NCBI GenBank assembly: GCA_963678675.1
Contig: OY783193.1
Location: 4,037,501-4,101,500 of the forward strand
Direction of reading: 5' to 3'
DNA from: Xiphydria camelus
Taxonomy: Eukaryota > Arthropoda > Insecta > Hymenoptera > Xiphydriidae
Length of the DNA stretch: 64,000 nucleotides
Shown here: piece by piece, positions 1 through 12,599 of the stretch
Numbering within the stretch: the first letter of the stretch is position 1
Layout: every line of letters starts with the position of its first letter
Made by a program: the position numbers and the translations under genes
The notes under the pieces: model-generated
Databases searched by the model: none
What the model was told of the DNA's origin: nothing
The model's input: the letters and a program-made list of their open reading frames with translations, nothing else

Positions 1-3000
1 CAGTCGCGAGGTGGAGTCTTGGGAGCTGTCGCCATCATCGTCGTCGATATCCTCGTCGGAGGTGTCGCTCTGACCGATACTGACCGGTTGCCAGTGAAGA
101 AGTGGAGAGGCTTGTAGCAACACGTAGTCTGTCTCGGAGGCAGAAGTGCGGCGCGATCTTGGTCGATCACCTAAAAACACGCGCGTTGAAAATATCCTAG
201 GCTCTAGATTACTGCCGTCCATCACATCGTTTTAACCCTTACCCTGCCTCTTCGACACCCTTTCCCACCGCACAAGTCTAAATTTATTCATCGTACCACA
301 TACATGCGTAGTACTTACAGATTGGAATAGCGAGTGGAAGATAAATGGAAGAAAAAAGGAAGAATGTTTATCACTTTATTATCATTATTGCACCGGGTAG
401 CAGAGTGCCAGAGAGGTGAGGGAGGTTGAGGAAGGCTAAAGAAGTGTTCCTACTAATTGGAAGATAAGATAGATTAAGCAAGCGGAGAGAGTAAATAAAA
501 GATTCCACGTGCTTATACATAACTTCCAAAGAAAAAGCGATTCCCCCCTACCCCTCTCTCTATCAATATACGTAATTCAACAAACGTCCCGTCCACATAT
601 AACTTCGAGCCTTGGACCGATCGATCTCGCGACGCGTCGACACCACGGTTGCGTAGCGACTGCGAGCCGCCCGTGCGCAATCCCCTGTATTCGCGCGTCC
701 ATCCAATACAAAGACGATGTGTTTACACATGCGTGTGGCCAAATAAATTCATGCAGCACTCATTTTCAAGAAACACTTTATTGCCATTTATTCCTTGATG
801 CAAACGATACGATACAAATGATTATAATATTCCGCGCGCAGACTAGTGTGGAATGAGCACAAGCACTCGGGGTTGCGTTATTCGCTTGAAAGCCGCGTAA
901 ACACGATATACCTATGCGTATATGAACAATTATAATGTCTTTGATAAGACGTAATACAATTTATAAGAACAGCCGTGCTTACGCGGTAACGCATTACGGT
1001 TTCGAAACATGGATTCTCCATTAAAAATATTATGTCGGATTTTTGTATCCCGAATGGTACTCTCCACGCTTTCTTTGAAATTTCCCCCTCCAAAATGGAA
1101 TAAATACTTAATTAAATTATTAACTTTACACGCATACCAACTTCTTTGGTATGTTGATTACCAAGCAATTGAAACTTTTCTCTAAATGAAATAAGATTTT
1201 CATGTCATCTCTACGGCAGATCGGCAGTGAGTCTATTGACCCCTTTCATAGATATGACTTCCCCCGCCGAAAAAGCTAGGAAAATTTTAATTCTCTCTAC
1301 TCAAAGCCGTTGATACAAGATGAAACGTAGAGCATGACAAATAGTTCTACACCTGTAAATTGAGATTGATATTCTCCTTGTCTAGCTCGACGATTTACGT
1401 GAATCCGATCATTGAAATGAATCTTTCGATACCCGGCACGATATTCGCGTAGACACGATAACGACCGCACGCAAGTTCCGCCCGCGGAGCGCTTATCGAA
1501 CGAAGCTTTGGTCCCTCGTTAAGAATAAGAAAGAAGAAACAGAAAAGAAGGAAATGGTTGAAGGAATAAAGAGACTCCCTCCGGTGGTATTACTTATATA
1601 AACGATATGTCTGAATATTCAATATCCAAACGATCACTGGTGGGAAAGGGTATCACTGACGCGCCCTGAAATATCTATACTTCTAATATTTACCTACGTG
1701 AAGCGGTTTCACCAGGCAAATGATAAAATCGATTTATACAACATTGTCGCGTTCTCCTTCATTCCTATGTACGTGTTTTGAACACGTCAGTTGATCGGCG
1801 ATGCCTTCGAGCACCCGACACACCAAGACGCTTCGCATCGTTCCGTCCAACAACTCGTGTGTGTCGCGAGAAATTGTGGAAAATATTCCTCTGGGAATGT
1901 CAACGAGCTCGCCGATCACCCGGCATTCGTCAAAGCAGCGAGGAACGAAGGAAACAATGACGATACACAGTTTGCACCTCGGCATTTGACTAAAACACTA
2001 GACTAGAGATTCGTGTGGTACTCGATGACGGTGTCAGGACTTTGGTCTGTTATCGGCGCCTCCTCAACTACGACCAGAGGCAGGTTAAGCGGTAGAGAAG
2101 TAGGCTCACCTGGAAGCGAGTCGGCCGCAGCTATCGCGGGAGACGGCACGTCCAAAACATCCTCGCACGCCTCCTCGTTCAGCGTTTGAAGGGCTCCGCA
2201 AATCATTTGCTCTTCTAGGGTAACCTGACGCATAGGAGAACGCACGCATGACGGACGCGCACTTCATTCAAGCACTACCATGCACCGAATATCTCGCAAA
2301 ATGCGCGCTAGAGGAATTTCACAGGGCGGGATGAACCGACTTCAAAAAGATGCACATGAGAAGAGGAAGATTTATATTCGCGGAACGACCTTACCTGGTA
2401 CTGAATCCGAGAAAGTGTAAGAGAGCGTGTTAAAGATGGAGAAAGACTTGTAATTGATGAATAAATTCGATAGCGTCGCTCGGCTTTGACCTCCCCATTC
2501 GCTGTAACGTTATGAAAAATTCTGGCAACACGAAACTCACCTGCTTCTCCATGATGGACTGTTTGGTAGGATCGCGTCTCGACGATCCGTCGTTTCTGGA
2601 AGTGGACGTCTTTTCCTTTTCCGCGTAAGAATTGCTACTTTGAGAACCGAGCTCTGCCGTAATACTGCGACGTGGCTGCAAGCGTGCTTCGATTGCGTTG
2701 CGATTCATGGGTTGCTCGTAAACACTTCCCTTGCGCTCAGACCCGACGGTAAACCGAACGCTGCGCGAACTCTCTTCGTGTGTCGTAAAAGAGGACAATT
2801 CCGCTTCGCGCAACGACACGACCACCATGCGAAACAGTTCCCAATCGCCGAAAGCCATTTTCAGCACCTGGGAGCGGAGGACAACTCGATGAGAAAACGT
2901 CGTCGCACGAAGTAAACGAATTCTGGCAGTTCCTACGTACCTTCTTCAGTTCCTGCAAGTCACAGTGGAGCAAGACTCTGCCGTTCACGTTATTCTCTTT

Positions 3001-6000
3001 GACAATCTGCTTGTAACGCGTTGCCTGCGTTGAATTCATGTCTTCAATTTTATCGAGAAGATCCGCCACGCCGTCCGCCGATAACGACGACAATTTCATC
3101 TCCAAAATATCGGACTGTAATGAGGAATGTTGGCCGATTACTCTTGCAAAGATATTTTTTCAACAAAGCTACAGGGGAATCACTTCCAACGATCGTATGT
3201 ACCGGAAGCGTTGTCGTGGCTGAAAGCGGTTTAGGAAGAGGCTCCATGGGCGGCAAAGAGATCCAAGGTGGCGGCTGTGGCCACTCTATAGCAGAGGGAA
3301 TTGGCCAACAAGGCGGTGGCGATGGTTGACCCTGCAAAATCGAGCCTCTGCTTAACCTTGCCGTCTGTCGACTGGTCAGTACATTTCTATTGCCCGGTAG
3401 CCACTGCTCCGGAATGCCGGCCATGTGCGGATTCCACGGCGTCATCGGTTTGTACAGCCCGTGATTGGGATCGTCGTCTAAGCTCTGCTGTTCTTCCTTG
3501 ATTTTCTTTTTTATGTAAGGATCGAGATTGATGGTGAACGGTAGGAAGACCTTCATGTCGCTCACAAGGAGGCTGGATCGATGGAAGGTCAAGAAGACGT
3601 CCAATTTACGCTCATCCCTGTCCATCTCGAGAAGCGGCTGAACATCTTTGACTACGGGGATCTGAGGACGAACTCTGCGGTGGAGCGGACGAAGTAAGTG
3701 ATCTGTGCTCGACGAAGAGTCGCGTAAAGTAGTGAGAAGGCGTACTTGTCGTAAAGGTTCTTGAGAGACGTGGTGTCGTCGAGACTCTCCTCGTAAAGAT
3801 CGTAATGAAGAATCATCCACGACGTTCTGAACGGCCACTGCTCGGTGATATTGATCCAACTGGCCAAGTGATACCAATTGAAATCGATCTGGAATGCTTT
3901 CAGTAATCGTCCTGCAAGAAAGCGTGCAAGGATCAGAACAACCGGGCATTGCGAAAGTTGTGCGACGATTCGAAGCAAACCGATCGAATTACCGGTTACA
4001 TAGACAACGTTCATAAGCCGCCTCATACTGCGCGGATTGACGTCGCTGAAATAGTCGTCGGTGAGCAGCATTTTATTGAGATCGTGCGCGCCGCCCAATC
4101 GATTCAAATTGCTGCCAATACTGCTGGCAATCGATTCGCTGAGTCTGAGCTTTCTGCTGCCCTTTCTGCTGGGCGGTTTGAGCTTCTCGTTGCTATTCAT
4201 CACGCCGGATTCAGTGCTGAGTCGACGATTTGAAACGGAGTGGTGGATGGCACTGGTGGTCGCGTAATTGACGCCTTCCTCGACTTCGTTCCACGCGCTT
4301 TTCTTGCTGTGCTGAGCGGTTTGCTGGGCAACGCGGACCTTGCGCAATCCGCTGTTTTGCAAGTAGAAGGGCAGGTGAACCATGTTACGCAAGTAGTCGT
4401 GTCCACCGATGTTTGATTCCGTGAACAACCTCCTGCTGTTCACCTCTACCGCCTGCGGGCAAGCCAGAAGATCGAACACTTGAGTTCCTTCGCAAGGGCG
4501 CGAGCTTCAAAAGTGGAGAAACACCTCGCCGAAGCGACGATTAACCGGAGACAACCGAAGTCATTCGTTCGTCTTTCATTCGCTTGCCCCTCAGTCCTCT
4601 TTCTCTCTTTTTCGAAAGACGGATCAGCAATGCCCGGGAGAATGCGGATACGAAACGAAACGTTTGCGCTTGTGCGATGAGAGTCGATTGCAGTCTCACG
4701 AGTCCAAAGGAAAGTATGAAGCGAAAAGGGGACGAACGCCACAGAGATATATTTCATCGACACGAATACACGACAAACACCGAGATGCAAAAACTTACAA
4801 CGATACGACACGGCTGACTAACCTTGTCGAGAGCCACCTGGCCCGAGTGGAGCAAGGAACGACCGAATGTATTAATTAATATGCCGAGCTATTGACTGCG
4901 CGCGATAATTTCGTACGGACAATATTGTACCTTGGCGATAACGTGAGGATCGATGGCGAGGATGACGACGAAGGGACGATTGTTGTCGCTAAATAACGTC
5001 TGTATGGCATCCAGCACGAGCAGCACCTTGTCCTGTTCGCAACTGTCCAAACCGTCCACGATCACCACTAGCCTGCTTTGCTGCGACGTGAAGCTGTCCA
5101 AACACTTGACCTGTCGTCGAAGTTCTTATTGCAATCGCTTGCCGTCGTCGCTATCAGTGTCTACAATCGATCAACCTACCATTTCCGTCATCAAATTGAC
5201 TTCGCTCTTCAACGTCTGAATAAAACCTTCGCTCTTGAGGGTCTCCAATTTGGCAATGCTTCGTTGCAGATGCCTCCTTTGGGAGAACACAAGCGCTTGT
5301 AATATTCTGCTCCATGTGTACAAGTTCGCTATGATGCTGACCGCCAGAATAAGCGTGATCGTTATTATGATAATGTCAAAGGTAACTTTGTCGATCGTCG
5401 GCCTGGAAGGTAGAGTTGCGTTATCGCTTTCGTCTTGCCAGAGTAAGTGTCTTATCGGAAGATGTAAAAAAAAACACGCGAACACACTTACTCTTCGACG
5501 AGGTACACGGTAAGTACTGAAATCCCTACGAGGAAGCTGCAGAAGCAGAACTCAAAGACGATGAGGTACGGAAGACAGCAGAGGTGCCTCCATTTCCAAG
5601 AGGAAGTAGATTTAGCCGGCTTTGGTCGGAAAGCTCGGTAGAGTCTCGTCACCAAGGAACCGTAATCGTTCTCGATCGAGTCGTAAAGTGATCCCACCAA
5701 CTGCACCACCGCGTTCTCACCGGCGGAAGTTGTGCCGACGCGCGTCTGATCCGTGAAGTAGAACTTTATCGGCTGTGCTGCCAGGCTGTCGCTCGCCTGA
5801 CCGCCGGGCGGATGGCAGAAAGTCACTTGCAGCAAGAGTTTCAAGTTGTTGAGCTTGGTGGTGAGAGCGACGTTGAAATTGTACGGCCAGTACCAGTCGT
5901 ACCTGTCGAGGATGATGAAAAGAAGGTTCCCCGATCGCCCTTTCATTCGGTAGATCGTCATCGAAGACGGCGCCGAAGGCCGAAAACGTTACCTCTGATT

Positions 6001-8369
6001 AGCCTGCCAGACGAGTGCAAGGAAGACGTAAACGACGACAATTAGTGTCAATCCGGAGGACAGACCGGCGATCCAGGACTGCACCGCGAGACCGAGCGTA
6101 ACTCCGAGCAAGAGAGATGCGTGAGCGACTACTATAAACAACAGCGATGAAAACTGGAATACCGGATCGATCCACTGCCTCGCAAAGTTCTTCATCTCCT
6201 CTGTAATCACATTGGACGAAAGGCCAAGGTTAACTTGCGAACGATTGCCGCGCTAATTTTTCCATCGTACCTACTCACCCCTCAGCTTGTTCAAAAGGAA
6301 TGACTTGCCGGAGCCCCACTTGGCGTATAATCCCACGGTGATCGGCGTCGAGAGCGACGGTTCGCTGAGAATGTCCGCCAGAGCGCTACTGTACAAATCG
6401 TATCCCAACATATTCTCGTTGTCCTCGTTTGTGTTTAGCCGACCTGAGAGATGAGAAGACGACGTTAGGACGGCGCTCACTGCGACGAGTTCAAGCCGTC
6501 CGACTTACGAGCACCGAATATCTGGCCCAAAATCGTCTTGGGATGATTGACATCGATATTGTAGGGAGTCTCGCCCTGCCGGTTTGGCCGATACAATAAT
6601 TGGCTATTCTTCGGATTTCTCAGAAGGATCTCGACGATAGCCTTCGACCTCGCTCTCATCGCTATGTGGAGCACCGAGTCGCCCTTTTTGTCCGTCGCCG
6701 AAACTTTGGCTTTCTTGTCGAGAAGCAATTGCACTATTTCGGCATTGCGCGACCTCACCGCTCGCAACAAGGGCGTATCCCCGTCCTTCGTCGCGATCTC
6801 CAAGTCTGGGTTAGCGTTTAGTAATAATTTCAGTATCGGTATATTGCCTTTCTCTACTGCTATGTAAGTCGCGGTTTTCTTATCCTACAAATACAGGATG
6901 CGCTGGTTAGTCGACAGAGAGACAGAGAAAGAGAGAGAGAGAGAGAGGGGGGGAGAGAGTGAGTGAGAGACAGAGAGAAATAGAGAAAAAAAAACACGTA
7001 CACCGTGCCCCGTCGCCGCGAAATTGACGCGTGAGAAATAAGAGAGCGGGTGCGACGAGAGTCCGCAACGTCACTCACCTTCCCCGCGATATCCACGTCG
7101 GCGTACTTCTTCAGCAGGGACTCGACGACGCCGCGATGGCCACCCTTGACCGCGTGAATCAGATTGGTGTCGCCTGCTCTGTCCTGAATATTGATGTACG
7201 CGCCAGCCGAGAGAAGGGCGTTGGAAATCTCGTTGTGACCCTCTCGGCAAGCTATCGCGAGCGCGGTGCATCCGTCCTTGTCCAGAGCGTTGACGTTGGG
7301 CTTGTGCTCGAGCAACAGGAGCACCACATCCACGTGATTTCCCAACGTGGCCACCAAGAGGGCCGTCCAGGAATACTGGAGATACGCGAAGCGACTTACC
7401 AGGACTGTTATCGATCGTTGGAGAGGAACGCGAGGAGAGCGCGAAATCTCTTCGCTCTTACCATGCCGGCTGTATCCACGTTGGCTCCCATCTTCAGCAG
7501 GATATCGACGATCTCCACATTGCCTTTGCGAGAAGCCCACACCAGAGCCGTGGTGCCGTACTGAAACGGAGATCGCGAAGCGTCAGTCGATCGATTTCGA
7601 ATTTCGATGCGATTCTCCGACGCACCTTGTCGCCTACGTTGACTTTGGCGCCGTGGGCGATGAGCTCCTTGACGATATCCGGGTATCCTCGGCCCGCGGC
7701 CCAGAGTAGCGACGATATGTGATAGTTTCCATGTGCGTTGACATCGGCTCCGCGCGCCAACAGGAGCGATACCGTCTCCGATCTGCCTTTGTAGGTTGCC
7801 CACATGAGCGCCGACCAACCGCCCTGTTTTAAAAGAGCAACGATAGGAACCGGGTTCCACGTGAAACACGAGTGCGTCGCACGCGTCGCTCACCATGTCG
7901 CGCTGCTCCAACGCGGCACCGTGCTCGAGCAGCTCCGCGCAGACGTCCGTGTGGCCTTCCTTCGCCGCGCATAACAGCGCCGTCCAATTGTCCTAACGGA
8001 GCGATCAACAGAGATACGAATTAGCCCCGTCATCCTTCACCAATCCACTCGTCTCGATCGACTTTTAAATACCAACCCCGTCTTCGGCGTTGACGTCAGC
8101 GCCATGATTGACGAGTTCCCGCACGAAGTGTATCTTGCCCTTGGAGGCGGCGTAGATGAGGGCGGTGCTGCCATTCTACGGGTGAAATCAAACGCTATTC
8201 AATCGAGATCGAGGGGCTATCCAAGCGAGAACCTCACCTCGTCCCGGTCGTCAACCTGCACCCGCTTGTTCTCCAGGAAGTTCTGCAAACCGGTGAGGTT
8301 ATCATCCGTGATATAAGTGACGAGAGGCTTGTAGCAGAGCGACACCATCGAGTCCGTGCGGTGAAGGGT
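1..8369 (-). CDS. Kidins220: Kidins220/ARMS scaffold protein, 3' partial
   Basis: Membrane scaffold that in vertebrates links neurotrophin and Eph receptors to MAPK and actin signalling. Exons in coding order: 8369-8238 (ATG at 8348), 8175-8077, 7992-7894, 7823-7626, 7560-7462, 7375-7079, 6884-6509, 6443-6279, 6200-5993, 5902-5492, 5402-5180, 5110-4931, 4452-3993, 3911-3746, 3674-3203, 3114-2941, 2867-2541, 2224-2110, 170-1. Together they give exactly 1450 codons in frame. Domains: about 11 ankyrin repeats (residues about 38-400), KAP-family NTPase with P-loop [11 protein letters not shown] (about 465-475), hydrophobic segments before and after about 490-560 and 690-720, a Walker-B-like [15 protein letters not shown], and a SAM-like domain (about 1190-1265) with [15 protein letters not shown]. 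The sequence matches the vertebrate protein almost block by block. Weakest calls are the donors at 3746 (GTACGC) and 3203. The C-terminal end lies beyond base 1. Confidence 0.95.
171..2109 (-). other. Last visible Kidins220 intron (about 1.9 kb)
   Basis: The acceptor at 172-171 follows a short T-run. The donor GTGAGC at 2109-2104 is a strong match. Phase is 1 on both sides, so the exons at 2224-2110 and 170-1 join in frame. If the donor is not used, the frame continues through a further 35 codons to a TAG at 2005-2003, giving a possible shorter C-terminus. Short ORFs inside (for example 1734-1985 minus and 509-856 plus) overlap each other on both strands and show no recognisable family. Confidence 0.6.
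6909..7000 (+). repeat. (GA)n-rich simple repeat in a Kidins220 intron
   Basis: Purine tract of GA repeats with a G-run, lying wholly between the exons ending at 6884 and beginning at 7079. Confidence 0.9.
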
Positions 8370-8890
8370 CTGCGAGAACAAAATAACGATCCGCTGTACA
8401 TCATCGATCACCGCGTCAGTTTTACTTCCACTGCAGACACTGAAAACAGGCGCGGCAACAGCAACGGCAGCAGCAACGATCTTGCGTTTCACGCGTGATC
8501 GCGTCGTCGCGAGAGCAGCGGCGGTTATGCACTCCGCGTCGAAAAACTGGCGGTAGCTCCTTTCAACCGCCTTCATTCGTCGAGACATCTGCGAAGCTTC
8601 GGCGTGCGGGCTTCGAACCGATCGAGATGGTGCGCGATGGAACGACAGCCGGGGTTAGCCGAACAAGAGTTAGAGGGATACATCAGTGCTGGTGTTAGCG
8701 ACAAAGAAATGCGCCGGGACCGATTACGGGGTTTGCGCCGCAGTCGCTATTCGGTAAATCAAGCGCATCAGCCTACGGCTTTACGAACGGAGGGTTGCGA
8801 AACCACGTAACGACATGGCCAACTCGTCATGCCTTGCGTTAGGCTGCAGCATTCGCTAGTAACGACAAGTCAAGAAAATTCGGGAGATAT

Positions 8891-9787
8891 TTATATCGGA
8901 AACTCTCTCTCTCTAAGGAGAGAGCGAAGATATGATATGTCGGGGACAGCGGATACTAGATGAGTAATGACCATTTTTTTTTGTTTCAGGAGCATTAGAG
9001 ATCCCTCGCCGTTTTCCCCGTCGACCTGGATTTTCCGGCAGATCGGTGGAAGCGAGACAAATGGGATCTGGGGTGCACAATCGGACCGGGAGGGGTACAC
9101 ACGCGCACCGCCTGGACTAACCGTCTGCCAGGAGTGCCTCCTAATGCCGAAGCTGAACTTGCGGCCGGTCCCTTCGGTGGCGGGGGCGGTGAAGGTGAGC
9201 GTGGGAACGTGAATGTGCGGCAGATGCGCGCCAAAGGTATGATGATGGTGGTGATGATGATGGTGATGGTGATGGCAATCGAGATCCGGTTCCGCGGTCA
9301 CCGCGCTGTCGCTCCAGGCCGAGTGGCTCTCGTCCGGTATGTGCAACTGCAGCGAGTGCTTCTTCTTCCTCCGGCCGAAGAGCCGTCCACTTCCGCTTGC
9401 TCTCTCTCCCTCCTCCTCCTCCTCAAGGATCGCGCCGTCGCTGAGGGTTACCGAGCTGCAGAGCGAGCTGGACGGACCGCCGTCGGACTCGGGGCTCGGT
9501 AGAAGCAAGGATCGCGGGATGTCGGTGAAGACACCGGCGAGACTGGGTGCGATGCTGGAGCATATGGCGACGTTGGTGATGCTCGATCTCCTCACACCGC
9601 CGCCGCTGAAGATAGCGCCGTCTTCGGAGACGCGACGACCGTCTTCGCTGTTCCTCGAGGAGACTTTCGATTGAGGAAAGACGTGGACGTCGTCCTCCTC
9701 CTTCTCTTCATTCTCCGGCTGCTCCTCGACATTTCCGGCGGGCATATCCGTCGCGCCGTCGTCGATCTCGTCCCGAGCTTTCGGCAT
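8891..9787 (-). CDS. 298-codon ORF with poly-His run; possible alternative first exon of Kidins220 or a separate gene
   Basis: Open frame from ATG at 9787 on the same strand as Kidins220 and about 0.5 kb upstream of its first recognised exon. The product is acidic at the N-terminus (glutamate-rich, residues about 20-35). It then has serine-rich stretches, a basic RRKKKHS patch, twelve consecutive histidines (about residues 172-183), and a His/Pro-rich segment. No known domain is recognised. The first Kidins220 exon is open in frame upstream of its ATG back to the acceptor at 8370 (phase 0). A phase-0 donor in this ORF could therefore add it as an N-terminal extension; GTTAGT after the RRHSWQT segment and GTCGAC at 9025 are candidates. 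Coding status is inferred from length and composition only; GC-rich sequence yields chance ORFs. Confidence 0.4.
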   Translation of the reverse strand: MPKARDEIDDGATDMPAGNVEEQPENEEKEEDDVHVFPQSKVSSRNSEDGRRVSEDGAIFSGGGVRRSSITNVAICSSIAPSLAGVFTDIPRSLLLPSPESDGGPSSSLCSSVTLSDGAILEEEEEGERASGSGRLFGRRKKKHSLQLHIPDESHSAWSDSAVTAEPDLDCHHHHHHHHHHHHTFGAHLPHIHVPTLTFTAPATEGTGRKFSFGIRRHSWQTVSPGGARVYPSRSDCAPQIPFVSLPPICRKIQVDGENGEGSLMLLKQKKMVITHLVSAVPDISYLRSLLREREFPI

Positions 9788-9829
9788 GGCATCCTTCGGT
9801 GGCTACCTTGACCCGATGACAATCGTCAG

Positions 9830-12090
9830 AGACGGATAGGTACCGCGCGACGCGGAGAGCGACGAGTTCGTTCTGTCGCGCTAATTACCATCGCGCTTCC
9901 GCGTGTTGAATCTGCGTCACGGACGAGAGTGAAAAAATCCTATCACGAGTTGGGTGAAGAAGAACCGCTACGCGCCTCGTCGTCGTCGACCTTGAGCGAA
10001 TGCGGTTCGTTCTCGTTGCGTATACTTCTCGATTGTCCGTTCGTACGCGGATGTATCGCTGGTCAAAGTTTGTTCGGCGTACTGTCTACGATCGTATCGG
10101 GGGGACGGTGACGACCTTGTAACGTGTCGTCGACACGACATCGACGATCGTCCGTCGGGATGTGAAGTATAAAGAAAAAGGGATCCGAGCGGAAGACTCG
10201 CTCGAATTTTGCATCGAGCACCTATTTCTCCGCCTGCTTCTCTCAGCTTGCCACGGGCTATTTTCGACACCCGCCCATTCGCGATAACGCGCGCGTACCG
10301 TGCAAGTGCAACAGCGACTCGGCAACATTGTTCGATCGTGATGCAACGTCGACTCGCGACGCCTTGACACGGAGGATCGTCGGAAGCCGCGCGCTTCGCA
10401 TTCGTTCGGCAAACAACATTTTTGCTCGCGATACGCACCATGCGTGGACCGATAATCCGGCCATAAATACACGGCACATTAGCGTTGATGCTAACCGTGA
10501 AGAATTCAACGTCAACAACGTTCGGCAAATAACGAATCTGCGGCGCGGAACTCTTCAAAGCAGTGCCGACGATCGCGATGACGCGCGTAAGTAATCGTTC
10601 GGCGTTCCTAACGCGTTGACCGAATCGAGATGTTCTGCGTCGCCGGTGTCTGGATCAATTATCAATTTCAAAGCTAATTTTGGGCGTCCAATGGGATGAG
10701 ATGTGTGCCTGACATAAATACGGCGTACATACAAAAATCGAAATACGACAAGCTCTCGAATAACGAGCGATTCATTTCACACACATGCCTCTATTTATTC
10801 GATAAATTAACACCGGGCGTAGAACGTGGTAATCTCTCTACTCCGGAGCAAAGCGTTTCGAGGCCGAATTCGTCTTCGAATTTTTGCGGACCTCGTTATG
10901 CTTGAATAACAAAGACTGCCGAATTCTCGTTTCCGCGCGATTGATTATCTTCTTCATATTTGGCCTTACTCAAACATATCGACGCTGGCAGATAAGAACA
11001 TCGTATCTCAATAACGACAGTTTCTCAGAAAGTAGGTTTAAAGTCGTGTAAGTTTTATCATAATAGATTTTAGATACGATTAAACTACTTTTTAAAAAAA
11101 TCCACATATTTGCAACAATAATTTAGAAATCATGGTTTTAATTGAAAGAGGAGAATTTCTTATATTGAACAGTGATGTTAACTCATTTTGGCCAAAAATT
11201 GAGATACGATGTCCTTATTTATGGTTCGCGCGGTAATTTTTATTTTTGCAAAGACTTTAATCGCGCTACGCGAAATTTAATGCATCGTTATCACCGATTG
11301 CAAGATCACACGCGGAAGACTCATTTCATCGATATCAATGACCCGTCCGAAAAATAAAGCGATCGTAAGAAATGAAACCGAATGATCGTAGTGGATTTTA
11401 TCGAGACTTCTCTCAAATCTACAAGATTCAAGCAACGCGCGAACCGTTCTCTCCACCAGTATCGGTATCATCGACCGACGGATCGATAAATTGTATAAAT
11501 ATTGAAGTATCGATACCGATTACGGACCCGCGAGAGGTGGGTGAATCTGAGCATCATGCTCGGCGAGATGCTCCGGAATCGTCGCCCTTTCCGATCCTCC
11601 CCCTCCGAAGAGCGCACGTCCCCGGTCGACCGTTCGACGACAACTTCCCTCGCGCTCTTCTTCGCACGAAATATCGCAGATGCGATTCAGTGGAGAATAA
11701 CGTGTACACGCGCGCGCGCGCGCGATAGATACCGTCGACGAAACGTAGCAGGAAGCGCGCAAACGCTCTATTATATACCGTGCATACCTATCCTGCAGCG
11801 CGTGTGTATACAGTCGCGGGAGCCGTTGAGCCCCCCACGTGACATAATATGTATATTATACAGCCGTGCAAGCGGGACAATCGGGACGCGGCGCGCTGAA
11901 GAGTTACCGCCGCGCGGATCGCCTCGGTTCGGCTCGGCTTGGTATCGGATGGGATCTCGTTGCGCAAACCGCGCGAGCTCCCGACGTTGACCGTTCTCAA
12001 TTAACCTCGGCAAATAAGACCACATTGTAAAGTGGCGGGCGTCGCGTCGCGACGAAACGACACTCGCTTCGAGGAATCGCGTCGCCCGCG
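9830..12090. other. Intergenic region, upstream of Kidins220
   Basis: CpG-rich sequence, with an AT-richer stretch at about 10.7-11.5 kb. ORFs occur on both strands in several frames but are mutually overlapping and arginine-rich. They carry no recognisable domain, so no gene is called. It may contain the Kidins220 promoter and a 5' exon. Confidence 0.5.
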
Positions 12091-12097
12091 CGTTTGG

Positions 12098-12176
12098 ACC
12101 ACTGATCTCTATATAACAACTCCACTCTCTGTATACAAGAGAGAGAGAGAGAGAGAGAGAGATACAGATCAGTGGT
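12098..12176. repeat. Imperfect hairpin enclosing a (GA)n tract
   Basis: Bases 12098-12112 and 12162-12176 are inverted copies with one mismatch. The loop contains CT-rich then GA-rich sequence (12138-12162) that could extend the pairing. Confidence 0.6.
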
Positions 12177-12327
12177 TTGAACCGCTTCGCGCGATGTGTG
12201 TGGTAGGCGGAAGAAAAAGGGGGAGGGAGGGATCGACGCGATCCAGCGCCATCGAGTTCCTCGCGCAGTTGCGACGGCGCTGGATGCGGGTACGGGTGTA
12301 CCTTCGCGGCAGCGCAGGAGGAATATT

Positions 12328-12562
12328 CTGCCCAACTATGGAGAAAGGCAGTAACTGCTAACCGACAAACTTGTGGAAAATCAACTGTAACTTTGATGCC
12401 TTTAGCCGAAAGGTTTCCAAGACAGATTACTAATGAAACCTAGCTTTAACATTAAAAAAGGGTACAAAATTTGGGTACAAAATGATTCAAGATATTCAAT
12501 GGTACCAATAAACGCATCTCGGTTTGTTTTGCTAGTTACTGCCTTTCTCCATAGTTGGGCAG
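12328..12562. mobile_element. MITE-like element with 29-bp perfect terminal inverted repeats
   Basis: Bases 12328-12356 and 12534-12562 are exact inverted copies starting CTGCCCAACTATGG. The 177-bp interior is AT-rich against GC-rich flanks and has no coding capacity. No clear target-site duplication is seen, so the superfamily cannot be assigned. The size and perfect ends fit a recent non-autonomous DNA transposon. Confidence 0.8.
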
Positions 12563-12599
12563 CATTGTAGGAACACGCCGCGCCACAGTCGCGGAGAAA

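Noticed and set aside
1734..1985. 83-codon minus ORF in the Kidins220 intron
   Set aside because: Three plus-strand frames are also open here, and the join 2110/170 already closes the gene in phase without it.
9239..9276. ATG/GTG-rich repeat read as a plus-strand poly-Met/Val ORF
   Set aside because: It is the antisense of the poly-His codons on the minus strand.
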